Positions 45,756 through 61,479 of a stretch of 64,000 nt of DNA are shown piece by piece. Source of the stretch: Steinernema hermaphroditum. Its lineage: Eukaryota > Nematoda > Chromadorea > Rhabditida > Steinernematidae. Every line of letters begins with the position of its first letter. The stretch's first letter is position 1. The stretch spans positions 11,680,769 through 11,744,768 of the forward strand of contig CM059624.1 of the NCBI GenBank assembly GCA_030435675.1. The letters run 5' to 3'. The notes under the pieces are model-generated. The model was given only the letters and a program-made list of their open reading frames with translations, made no database searches and was not told the DNA's origin. A program made the position numbers and the translations under genes.

Positions 45756-46309
45756 GCAAAAGTTAGCAAGTTATATCAATAAAATCTAGTTGAACAATGC
45801 GTGCTAGCTTCAAGAACGACGAAGAAATGTGTTACATCGCCATACGACATAGTGCCTTATGATATATAACATAAAAAGCCGGAGAAAAACGCCCGACACG
45901 GAGAGGATCGAAAGATAAATGTGCTTCAAGATCACAGTTCAAAGACAAAACAACTTTCGCTGATCGCCGCTAGCCATACAGCAGAAGTTATATTAGTAAG
46001 GTGCTCAGGATAGCTATTATGGTTATCCAAGTTTTGTTTAGTTCACCTGGAAAAGAGAGCTCAAAATAGATTGTGCAAGCTACACAATATGGCGTTCTGT
46101 AGACTTGTGACGGTAGACGCAAAAAGGTAGAAGGACAACCGCTAATCGTTTGTGTACGGGAAATCAACAAAAAATTCACGGAAGTGAGCGTTCTCTTGCT
46201 TGCTAGGATCAGCTGACCGGTCGGATTTCATCCTTAGAAACAAGAGGTTACATTCAAAGAAAGACGATATGTTTGTAGTCCCAAGCAGAACAAAAACCAA
46301 AAAACTAAC

Positions 46310-46624
46310 CACTCGTTCTGTATAGCACTCGGGAATCTTCCTCATCTCTTCGAATTTCACCTTCTTCGCGAAATCAACGACTTCTTTCGGAATCTGCTCG
46401 TAGAGTCTTCTCCTAAAGAAGTCGCTGTTCGGCGCAGAGAAGAGGGACCATCTTGACAGCAGAAAGTCAACGAGTCCATCTTCCATCTGAAACGCAATGA
46501 TCATTTAAATGTAACTATAGAACCACACGTTTCTGACGGTTGGCTCGCTCCTTCTCACCAGCCCCGGAGAACTCTTTGCCATTTGATATACGAAAGCGGA
46601 ATCGTAGCAGAATTCGACAGTCAT
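46310..46624 (-). CDS. Uncharacterised gene, 5' two exons (3' end unresolved)
   Basis: Exons 46624-46559 and 46486-46310 join in phase 0 to 81 residues starting MTVEFCYDSAFVYQ, then MEDGLVDFLLSRWSLF and ending KIPECYTERV. Coding bias is fair. Beyond 46310, at least two acceptors are possible. One leads to a short end (DEIRPVS, stop near 46200). The other leads to a longer frame ending in a hydrophobic tail (TWITIIAILSTLLI, stop at 45988). No domain is recognised. Confidence 0.45.
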
Positions 46625-47174
46625 CGTGTTGCCACTTTATTTGGTAACGTAAGGACACAAGGTAAAGCTGTAGAATCATCGAATATCACGCAATCACGCG
46701 AAGAAAGACATATAAGCTAAGCAGAGTTGGTAAAGCGATTAGATCAGGAAATACAAGGCTACGAAGATTTCAGATAGCAGAGAAAGCTAAGTGCCATGAG
46801 AACAGTGTGGCGTGAGTCAGTCACGTTTATACACATCGAGTGATAAAGAAACACCACTTCATTGACCTCTAAACCCCAATTGCTAGAACATGGGATCCTC
46901 CTACTGGAGCCCATTGCGCCTTGCTGAAACAGGGCTAACTACGCTATCCCCCCTACCAGTCATCTTCAAGCTCACCAGAAACTTGATACCACCTCCATGA
47001 AGACCGATCACGAACGGGTGGAAATCTGCCGAAAATGGATAAGGTCCAACGACCCCACGCGTCCTGAATCACAGAAGTAAATTGGAACCGCTTGTATAAA
47101 CGCCATGAACCACATAATACAACTTTAAACGATGTTATCTTCAACAAACAAATAACAACTGGGGTAGTAACAGA

Positions 47175-47845
47175 TTACTCCTCATCTTCGCTTCCGGCAT
47201 CTCCAGAGTCGCCCTTCTTCAGGTTGCGTCGCTTAACGCGGCCGGGGCGTCCACCTCCGAAGGGAGAGTTAAGTCCGAAGTCGATGTGCTTCTGCGAGTC
47301 CAGACGGACGAGGAAGGAAGGAACGTTGACGATTTGGCGGCGGACACTGCAAAGAGAACGATAAGCATTTGGCGCAGAGACAACATTTTCCTACCGGATG
47401 TGCTTCTGGCGGATAAGGACACGAGCGTGGTGGATCGACTTGGCGAGTCCAAGCTTGAACACCTGAGTCTGAAGGCGGCGCTCAAGGAAATCTTCGACGC
47501 GGAGACCGAGGACGTAATCGAGCTTCATCTTGTCCTCGCTGAGAACTCCGTTGCGGACCAAGCGGCGGAGAAGGGCGTTACCTTCGAAAAGACGCTTAGG
47601 GTCACGCTCTTCGAGAGTCAAAAGCTCACGAGCGACCTAAACGAGAACGGAATGAGCGACGGATCGTCATGGATGGGGGCTACCTTGCGGATATGGGCGA
47701 GGGTGTACTTGACGCGCCACACTTCTTTCTTGTTGCGAAGACCGAACTCTCCAATAAGCTTCAATTCCTGGTCGAGACGTTCCTTCTCGAACGGACGGCG
47801 GGGGACATCGTACACCTTCGAAGTAACTTGCTTAACCCGAGGCAT
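47175..47845 (-). CDS. rps-9: 40S ribosomal protein S9 (uS4)
   Basis: Exons 47845-47684, 47636-47395 and 47346-47175 give 191 residues, the normal eukaryotic S9 length. The protein begins [20 protein letters not shown] and contains [38 protein letters not shown], the S4-type RNA-binding segment [20 protein letters not shown] with [12 protein letters not shown], and an acidic tail ([10 protein letters not shown]). An acceptor-like ttttcag lies 13 bases upstream of the start codon. It is divergent to the ABC transporter gene, sharing about 590 bases of upstream DNA. Confidence 0.97.
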
Positions 47846-48432
47846 GTTTGCTTTTTACCTGAAAACTAGAAGGTAAAATTTCTGAGCAAACTGATAGAAA
47901 GGCAACGCGTGAATTAAGGGGAATCTCACGGCAGTTGCACACGTGCACACACAACAGATATTGTACAGGATAAAGAAATACCTGACTGGACAGCTTTGCA
48001 AAACGAGACAACAGACTGAGAAGCTAGGAGGAGCCTTCCCTAAATATCATAGCCCGAGAATCAGCTTTACCCGCCTCCTGCAAAGCTTTTTGTGTTTCCG
48101 CGAAAAGCAAATCCACTTCAGTGAATCCAAATCAAAATTCCCAAAGCAAATTTACATCAAAATCGTGCCGAAAAACGTCCAAAATTTCGCTAAGAGGGGA
48201 GCCACCATACATTCTCCAAAATCGCATTCAATCCTACTCTATAGGCTTTCGCGCCGGGAGCCTGACAGTTCAAAATTTAATATTTTCCCGTATATTTCTA
48301 CCGTTCGCTCTGTTCGGCGGCGAACTATATAATCACGTGTGAGATCACCGCATCGGATTGCACAAGCAAAACGAACGACGCCGATACAGATTCAGTCGAG
48401 TAGCGAATCTTTGCGGCGATGAGTGGAGAGAC

Positions 48433-53911
<5,479 letters not shown>

Positions 53912-53999
53912 TCCGGGTGATTGTAATTACTGAATTCATACCAGTGATTCCGCTGGTCTCAAGAACAAACTGATAATAATGTAATAAAAGCACTTATCC

Positions 54000-54391
54000 T
54001 TGATCTTCTGACAAATTTACCCTTTTCTGTCTGCGTACGTCTACAAAAACAGGATAGCCTGTGAAGGAGACGTCTACAAGAGGGCATAAAAGATCTTCTC
54101 CTCTTCTTGTCTGTCTACGTCTACAGAACGCGACAGTCTGCAAGACGTCAGGCGCCTTTATTCTCGTCTTTCATTTGTGTCGGTAGCAATCGGTCAAGTC
54201 GTCCGTTCTTCTCCCCCAGAAATCAGTGGAGGTAAAGCGGTTGTTCTTGGCGCAATCGCACCTGCACCGGCTCCCGGAAGGCCTGGAACACCAGCGAGCC
54301 ATAGTTCCGCTGTCTCGGGAAAATAAATCGTCAATCGAGGCAATTTGACTGTTTTATAGACACATGTTCAAACATAGATAGGCTTGATAAA
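54000..54391. other. Intergenic
   Basis: Two imperfect copies of a block around tctacgtctaca (about 54030 and 54112) are visible. A short Gly-Pro-like frame at about 54265 is too short to call a collagen end. Confidence 0.35.
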
Positions 54392-55120
54392 TCATTCGAA
54401 ATCAATGGAAATCGTTCTGTCTCCGATCACCTGTACCGAAGTCTTCTGGGATGTGGTCAAGATGCTCTCCAACTTCTTGAAGGGTGTGTTAGAGTAGAAC
54501 ACCAGCTTCTTTAGAGTCCACTTCTCTGTTGTTTGATAAAGATATAAATCGACGATCGGTTTTACGATCTCTGGGTTCAGCGAATAAGGTTTCAGGAGGG
54601 AGAGCCCGGGAACTCTGAGGCGTCTGACGAGTAGCTCGAAGACACCGTAGTCCTCGACGTCGACGATGTGTTTGAGGTAGAGCTCAGAGCATGGGACGGG
54701 CGGAATCAGCTTCAGAAGATCCTTGAGAAGCTCCGTGCAGTCGTTGACATCGATCTTCAAGCAGAGAGCCTTCGCGCGTCCGACAACTTTGAACGCCTCC
54801 TCGAGCGTCTTCAGAGTTCCCTCGGCTCTATGGCCATCAGAAGGCACAGGGGAGAGAAGTCCCTTCGCGTGGTGCTGCATCGAGATGAACGCGTCGCGGA
54901 TAAGGAAACCATCGTCTTCGCGAGGTCGCCATACGTGAAAGGGAGCATCGAAGATTTGGGACACTTTGTAGCCTTCATCAACAGAGGAGGCGAGGACTTT
55001 GACCACCCGGGCTGACAGGTCGTGGCCATTTTCGTCGATGGTCACGTGGATTCCGATGTCGAAGAGTCGATCAGAGTTGTCCACTCTCAGATGCAAGAAG
55101 TCAGCTATTTTGGAGAGCAT
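54392..55120 (-). CDS. Uncharacterised single-exon protein
   Basis: One open frame of 242 residues from 55120 to 54392 with consistent G/C third-position bias. The product is soluble and mixed alpha/beta in character: it begins MLSKIADFLHLRVDNSDRLF, contains a Cys (LCLKIDVNDCTELLKDLLKL) and ends VIGDRTISIDFE. Leu-rich, irregularly spaced segments (KPYSLNPEIVKPIVDLYLYQ) recall the C-terminal parts of expanded nematode F-box-type proteins, but no F-box is seen. No intron is required. Function unknown. Confidence 0.65.
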   Translation of the reverse strand: MLSKIADFLHLRVDNSDRLFDIGIHVTIDENGHDLSARVVKVLASSVDEGYKVSQIFDAPFHVWRPREDDGFLIRDAFISMQHHAKGLLSPVPSDGHRAEGTLKTLEEAFKVVGRAKALCLKIDVNDCTELLKDLLKLIPPVPCSELYLKHIVDVEDYGVFELLVRRLRVPGLSLLKPYSLNPEIVKPIVDLYLYQTTEKWTLKKLVFYSNTPFKKLESILTTSQKTSVQVIGDRTISIDFE

Positions 55121-55577
55121 CGGGGTGGAGGGGGAGGCTAACGATGGAGGGGACAGAAGGGAAACAGGGTGAGTCAGGGTGGTCGCGTTGGAGTTGGTTA
55201 AACAAACGCCGTTCGACGACCGATGACGAAATTGACAAAAAAACTAAACTGTTCAACCGATTCCCGTAAGCTGACCGTAATCGGTAGCACTTCGTCAATC
55301 CTAGCAAGCGATAATTTTCAGATTTAGGCAATGAAACATTTGTAGAACTACAGCATGTTTGGGCACAGGAGTGTTTGTCCTCTAGTGGACTGAAGGTGAT
55401 GCACAGTAGGTACTACTGTAGTTAAGCAGTGTGTTTCAATAAGAGGAGCTGCAGAAGAAAATTGCGATGTGGACGTCCTCGTCCCACCGAAGCACCCATA
55501 AACGGCTGCGCCATCTGACCTGTTGTGAACGCATGGTAATTCATGTGTCATAAATGTATTGGGTTGCTGCATTGAAA

Positions 55578-55742
55578 ATGTTACTATTGATAAATATTGC
55601 ATTCCTCTTGATGTTGGGGGTCTATTCTCTTTTGATGACAATTTTTCAGGCGTCTCGAGATGGCGAAATGCAAAGTGATTTGCGGTCTGCCTATGGTATT
55701 AATTGTGTGTTGGACGATGACTTCTTCGAAACACATCGATGA
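55578..55742 (+). CDS. Small secreted peptide candidate (copy 1 of a local duplication)
   Basis: A 54-residue frame with a hydrophobic leader (MLLLINIAFLLMLGVYSLLM) and a short polar tail (DLRSAYGINCVLDDDFFETH). The tail aligns with RDVRSSYGIDCVVHGDCLQP in the second copy at 55889, in the same frame, which supports this reading over the alternative frame. A 30-nt segment ending ttttcag before ASRDGE could be an intron or be read through. Weak support overall. Confidence 0.4.
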   Translation: MLLLINIAFLLMLGVYSLLMTIFQASRDGEMQSDLRSAYGINCVLDDDFFETHR

Positions 55743-55888
55743 GTCTTGCGTGCCAAATGCACCTATCTCAGTGTTCGTTAAACATCACAACATGACCAAA
55801 TCTCAAAAAGATGGATCCGTCCAATCACCATCACCACTTGCGAAAAAATGACTAGTAGATTGTTGAGCACGGTTAACTCTCACCATTA

Positions 55889-56050
55889 TGATTTGCTGCT
55901 TGTCCATTGTATTACTCCTGATGTTGCCTAATCTTGGAGGACTGTTCTGTATTGGTGACACCTGAAGACTGCAAAACGCGACGTGATGTACGGTCTTCCT
56001 ATGGTATTGATTGTGTGGTGCACGGTGATTGCCTTCAACCACATACATGA
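55889..56050 (+). pseudogene. Broken second copy of the small secreted peptide
   Basis: A leader-like stretch (MICCLSIVLLLMLPNLGGLF) is followed by a stop and a frame change. The tail RDVRSSYGIDCVVHGD and a stop follow. About 120 bases align with 55665-55785. The leader and tail cannot be joined with plausible splice sites, so the copy seems dead. Confidence 0.45.
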
Positions 56051-56656
56051 TTGTGTCTTGCCTACAGAATGCACCTATCGCTGTGTTCGGCAAGTACTGT
56101 AACAGACTATGGGGACATGCAACAGGTAGCTATCACTCACAACGACTCTACGAGTTCATTTATACTTAGCGGAAATAGAGGCCAAATGCGGAAAAAGTCA
56201 CACTTTTTTTGAACTGACCATACTTTGTCGAGTGGACTGCCTCTTCGATCTTTGGAGCATTCCAAAAACACATTTGCATCCACATTTACATCCACTATCG
56301 CACTGGCGATCTTTACCACCGTTGGATCTCACAACGAAATCGACGCCTCACGTCTGAACCAATCGTGGCGACGCCACAACAATGGTAGAGGGACGTGCAG
56401 AAAATGGCGGCAAAGTACAAAATCTTCAGTGAATTATTGAAGTTTTTAGCTCTGCTAACCGATCTTATTTGTTCTCTCCGTATAATGACCGTTAAAAAGT
56501 TATATTGTTTTATCTGGAGTAGCCTTGGAACTTATTATGGCAATCTCCAATTCTGACTTTCAAAAAAAATTCACTGAAAGCTTATGGCCTGCACGCTTCC
56601 GTTATTGTCACGCATTCCTCTTGCTACCCATAAACTGACCTTCCATGGCTTTGCAG

Positions 56657-57097
56657 ATGTCGGAATCGAAAGAAGAGAAAAAAGTGCGCAAACACTTCGA
56701 GAAAATTGTCAAACCGTGCCATTTATTCATAAGAAAAGCCGAGAAGCAGCTACTGCACGACTGGTCTAAGCTCGAGAAGAAGCAGAAGAAGGTAAACGAG
56801 CTGATCAAAGAGAACAAGGAGATCGATAAGCAAATCGAGAAGAAGGAAGCGGAGTTGAAGAAGGTGGACAAGGAAGTAGACGAGGTGGAGGCGTCGATAG
56901 CCGAGCTCCGGAAGCAGAACCCCGGCATCTTCCCGAAGCGGCCGAAGAGCAAGGTGGGCGATATGATGCCGAGGGAGAGGCCGAAGAGAAAGCGGAAGAA
57001 GAAGGTGTCGGTGACCGAGTCCGCCGACAGTGAGGAACGCCAAAAGGCGGAGGAGCCGAAGCCTAAGAAGGCCCGCGCGTCGAGAAAAGCGAAATAA
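56657..57097 (+). CDS. Lysine-rich coiled-coil protein, probably nuclear
   Basis: One exon of 146 residues. The start directly follows ggctttgcag, an acceptor-like sequence, so the upstream in-frame ATG at 56645 is less likely. Residues about 30-95 form a charged coiled coil (LEKKQKKVNELIKENKEIDK and KEAELKKVDKEVDEVEASIA). The tail carries two basic clusters (RPKRKRKKKVS and KPKKARASRKAK) like nuclear-localisation or DNA/RNA-binding signals. Strong AAG/GAG codon bias supports coding. A polyadenylation signal lies about 25 bases after the stop. It resembles the gene at 12691 in style but not in sequence. Confidence 0.75.
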   Translation: MSESKEEKKVRKHFEKIVKPCHLFIRKAEKQLLHDWSKLEKKQKKVNELIKENKEIDKQIEKKEAELKKVDKEVDEVEASIAELRKQNPGIFPKRPKSKVGDMMPRERPKRKRKKKVSVTESADSEERQKAEEPKPKKARASRKAK

Positions 57098-57328
57098 GTA
57101 ATGATTTGGAGCTCTCTGTACATAATAAATAACCTTTGAGCACCAAACATCTATGTACTAGAACGCTATAGGTCCTAAAAGGCAACCGTCAACAGGGAAG
57201 ATCCTCTGAAGAGTGCGCCGAACAGCTTTTTTCTCAAAGTTGTAAACAAAATTGCTCCAAATAACGAGTTTTTTCAATCAAGTTGAACAACATAAAAAAG
57301 GAACAGACGTCTGCGCGTCTAATCACTC

Positions 57329-58451
57329 ATGATTTCACGTTTGCTTCTTATTGTCTCGACTACGGCGCTCGTGGCCAACGAAACATGTGGCCAAAACGAG
57401 CAATTCTATCCTTGTGGGCCCTGTGACAGTCCTTGTGGGAAGCAGCTCTTCTGTCCAGCTGTTTGTAGTGAAGATGGTGGATGTGGTTGTTTGCCAGGTT
57501 AGTCCAATCGGAGAGAGTTCTGGTCCGATGGAAAGACCGTTCGCATGTGTGCTGCCGGCAGGCTACTTGTGCCTTACCACTGGTTGGGGTACTTTGTCCT
57601 TAGCCCCTAAAAAGGTGCTAAATTCAGACGCAACTATGCCTTTAGGACCGACTACTAAAACCGATTCTATGATCCAATCCATCAAAGCAGACCCTCCTAA
57701 CCCAATGTTTTGAAGCTCCTCCTAAACCGCTTTAGGACATAAACGAAACTCTTCTGGCGACTGCATACCACAAGAACGATGTCCAACTCCGCCTTGCCCA
57801 ACCAACGAAACTTTCTATTCTTGTGGAAGTTGCGACGGCACTTGCGGAAATCCATATCCGCCTTGCCCTTTGATTTGCAAACTGGACGGAAGCTGTAACT
57901 GCAAGGAAGGGTATGTCCGCGACAAAGAAGGAGATTGCATCGTCCTGGCCGACTGTCCTACTCCAATGAATAGGACCTGTGGAGTGAATGAACAGTTCTA
58001 TCCTTGTGGAGCATGTGACAGTCCGTGTGGTGTGGACATGGCGTGTGTCGAAGGATGCCGGCCGCCAGGGGAATGCGGATGTCTCTCAGGTATTGTCAGG
58101 AAGTGTCCAAAAAACCACTCATATGAACTGTGAATCTGGCTCCTTTTTACCATTCGCTTTACGTATTTACTCTGGTGATCTAAACGTCAGAAACCATTCC
58201 CAAGAGTGAATCCATTTCCAGGTTACAAACGGGACGAAAACGGACTCTGCGTTCCTCCCAAGGAATGCAGATGTGGGCCGAACGAGGTCTTCGACGAGTG
58301 CGGACCCTGTGACGGAACCTGTCGCCGTCCCCACCGTCCTTGTCCCCGAATCTGTCGTCTCGATGGAGGCTGCGGATGCCGACATGGCTACGTTCGAAAC
58401 GAACATGGACGTTGCATTCCCCGAGAGTGGTGTCTCCTCTACAACGACTGA
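57329..58451 (+). CDS. Four-TIL-domain secreted inhibitor-like protein
   Basis: Exons 57329-57497, 57736-58089 and 58222-58451 give 250 residues. A signal peptide (MISRLLLIVSTTALVA) precedes four TIL domains. Each opens with a variant of C..NE.F..CG.CD..C and ends CGCLPG / CNCKEGYVRD / CGCLSG / CGCRHGYVRN; introns fall at the same place in the first and third domains. TIL proteins typically inhibit chymotrypsin- or trypsin-type proteases (family knowledge). The gene converges with a one-domain TIL gene at 58496. A polyadenylation signal lies about 30 bases after the stop. Confidence 0.9.
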
Positions 58452-58495
58452 ATCTCTTTCATTTATTGGATATAGCAGTGAGCAAATAAATTGAT

Positions 58496-58744
58496 TCACT
58501 TGGGGCAGTCCTTCTCCAGGATACACTTTGTGCTGGCGTCCCTGACGTATCCGTCCTTGCAGCCACAGCCTCCGTCCTCGTAGCAGATCCTCGGACAAGC
58601 AGGGTGAGGCACATCGCACGTCCCATCACAGGCACCACAAGGGAAGAACCTTTCATTTTCGCCGTTGCATTCTTTCACGGCCGAAGAATAGCCGGTGAGA
58701 ATAAAGAAGAAGACAAGAACCGACAGAACTTTGAAGGAGCGCAT
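58496..58744 (-). CDS. Single TIL-domain secreted inhibitor-like protein
   Basis: One exon, 82 residues: signal peptide MRSFKVLSVLVFFFILTGYS, then one TIL domain (CNGENERFFPCGACDGTC, CPRICYEDGGCGCKDGYVRD, CILEKDC). A TATA-like tataaaaag lies about 35 bases upstream on the minus strand. Sequence is closest to the fourth domain of the convergent gene at 57329, suggesting inverted duplication. Confidence 0.88.
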   Translation of the reverse strand: MRSFKVLSVLVFFFILTGYSSAVKECNGENERFFPCGACDGTCDVPHPACPRICYEDGGCGCKDGYVRDASTKCILEKDCPK

Positions 58745-60062
58745 GATGCTTATAACGTCTACTGCGAGAAATGAGCCTTTTTATAAACAGATGGAGGCCG
58801 AACACGCCGATGTAAACAAAAAGTCATACGACCTTATATGTGAAATGTTTACAGTAATCTGATAGTGGCGATTGTTGCTAGTGAAGCGTGCATTTTGGAT
58901 AGTGGTCGTTCAACTAAATTTAGAAAAACAGCTCGTTTGTTTAAAGTGGATCGTAGTGAACGGTGAGATATTGAAAAGGCCCGAGAATACCGTATAAAAC
59001 GTCACAGAGTACTACTTCTACCGTCACGAAGACATCAAAGTGCAATCATATTCAGTACAGCTCTTTTAATCATACGTGATGTTTAGGTCTTTAGATCGTG
59101 TTGATACGAAAACACAGCTCGTGTGCTCACGACAGTCCAAAAGTCATAGAACGCCCGTGGTTCGTGCTTGTTGTTTACATCTGCTTACTATCAGTTTCGC
59201 AAGTAGTTGGGCAGTGTGATCTGATATAACAGAGAGTGCAATTCATCACAAACGCATGATTTTCAGAATGTTTGAGGTTTCCGTCTGAAACCAGCGCTAC
59301 TACTCGGTCTAAGACCAACAAGGGAACCTTTCGTATCATATGTATCATAGCATCTGCAGAGCATAGCAAAGCATAGGAAACTGATCATCGCGAATTGGAA
59401 TTATCAGTCCGGAGCTGAGCTCCAGCCATTTATGCAGCTGGATTCTTCTCGCCACATCTCTTTGTGTTGCCAAGCCGACCGTGATGGTCTTTACGGTCGA
59501 ACTGATAAATCGTGTGCTAAAGGGACCCGGTCATGGATAAGAGAAAGAGTCTTAAAACTTCTGAAAATTTGTGTGTCTTTGTCTTCGGGGTCACCCAGCA
59601 CGATGGTGAAGTCGGTTTCCCAAAAAAAACCAGTAGTTTCCAAGCACACTGTGTGTCACCGCGGACATTCAAAATGGATAAACTTTCTCAATTCGCATTC
59701 ATTCTTCTCCAACCGGGTCGCAAAATGCTCAGCAGAGAACTTGCCACCGATTCACCTATTGTATTTTGATTTTATACCCTGTGTGTCGAGAAAAGTTCGA
59801 GAAACTTTTAACAATGGGTAAAAAAGTCGTAAAACCCACCCGTTCGACATCTACGCCGCGCCAGGGATGAAGCCGTCTTCCAGACATCCTCTGTTTGTCT
59901 ATTTTCGGTGTCGCGCAAGGCATAATGCCTTTGATTCGCGAAATAAAGTCAAAGTCAAAGTCAAAAAAGTCGAAAATTTCTTCAGTAACTTGTATCTTCC
60001 GATTTTGACTGATTATAATCGGTAGCAGTACTCGTGTTACCCTAAAAATGATCAGCGTCTGA
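58745..60062. other. Non-coding, repeat remnants
   Basis: No gene supported. A segment at about 59690-59815 encodes CSAENLPPIH in one frame and resembles the minus strand of about 34000-34110 (CSAENLPSIH), a dispersed repeat. A short aaagtc microsatellite lies near 59945. Confidence 0.4.
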
Positions 60063-61212
60063 TCTGCAAATTTGAATTTTGTAGGCGGCGCGGCGCACTT
60101 TTGCAATCTCTTACCAAGTCATGTAAATAAATAACTGTCGAAATGCACAAAATACGACGAGTGTTTTGTGGTTCGTGACACGATGAGAAGAAAACGACCG
60201 AGACACGACTTTGCCCGCTTTTCAAGGGCGCTGACACGCCGTGCCAGATCTTCTGAAGACCTCTGCACTCTGAGCGGCAGAGAGAAAGGCCTCAAGAAGG
60301 AGGAAAGTGCAAAACGTGGCGATGCGGCTGTCGATGTAGTCCTTCTTTGTTCGCTGTTTCGATCATTTTCGAATGTTAATGTTCCGCCATAGAGGCGCCA
60401 GGATCTTCGGTGATACTACGTCTGCAAATTTGAATTTTGTAGGCGGCGCGGCGCACTTTCGCAATCTCTTACCGAATCGTCTGGCTCAGTGCAGGCCGAT
60501 CGTCGCCGGCAGTCGGTTGCGCGGCCCTAGTCTTATAGGATATCTGATGTCCTTAAGTATGTGACCAATGTCGCAGTTTATGGTCTTGCTTCTTTAACGT
60601 CGCCGAGCAGATTTTATACCACACACACGTTCACAGCCAACTGTTTCCCTAGGGAGCCGGAGAGAACCCAGCGACCTCCGTTGTTCCAGTCCTTGTTATC
60701 CCAGTCGTGAATTGAGCGTTGAAGAAATGGTAGCTGACTCCGATAACTAGTTGCGACGGTTTGGGAAGCTGCACGTAGAGGCAGAAAAGTACAACGGTTC
60801 CATGAGAGTGTAAGGGACGGACAGGAGGACCTCTGCACTCCGAGCGGCAGACTGAAAGGCCTCAAGAAGGAGGAAAGTGCAAAACGTGGCGATGCGGCTG
60901 TCGATGTAGTCCTTCTTTGTTCGCTTTTCCGAACATTTTCGAATGTTAATGTTCCGCCGTAAAGGCGCCAGGATCTTCGGTGACACTGTAGTGCCTTCAA
61001 TTGTGGCTCAATCTTCGATGATGAACCGTCGGCGACTGTTCGTCACAAAGCGGAAGGATGAGTAAGCGAGGCGCCGTCTGCAAATTTGAATTTTGTAGGC
61101 GGCGCGGCGTAGTTTCGGTAGGCGGCGCGGCGCACTTTCGCAATCTCTTACCAAATCGTCTGGCTCAGTGCAGGCCGATCGTCGCCGGCAGTCGGTTGTG
61201 CGGCACTAGTCC
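60063..61212. repeat. Alternating two-unit repeat array (R-S-R-S-R)
   Basis: Unit R (starts tctgcaaatttgaattttgt, then ggcggcgcggcgcac) occurs at 60063-60117, 60421-60533 and 61077-61212; the last two share a longer extension and the last has an internal duplication. Unit S (about 158 bases, containing ctcaagaaggaggaaagtgc) occurs at 60258-60416 and 60828-60987, nearly identical. Open frames across the units are not conserved in phase with each other. It could be local duplication or fragments of a dispersed element. Confidence 0.85.
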
Positions 61213-61479
61213 GTCGCGGCGAGGAAAAGTGCAGGAAGAAGAACGACAAGAGCACTCTTTGGTAGCCAGTCGTCCTTCTAATAGTGCTCTTTGGCTGGTG
61301 GCGAGCCGACCTATTGCTTATGACCCTACAGTCCAATTGATGTGGTAACATTCATCTTTACTAATATTTCAAAATGTTGACCTATTTAGACCCATTTACT
61401 GCCTTTCATCAAATAACAAAAACTTCAAAGAGTACCACACGGACCTGAATCTCAAGCACATGTGTTAGCAGTTGTTCTT

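Noticed and set aside
54260..54310. Gly-Pro-like frame suggesting a collagen 3' end, with a similar block at 38283
   Set aside because: Only a few G-x-y triplets, no upstream collagen repeat and no start; too short to support a gene.
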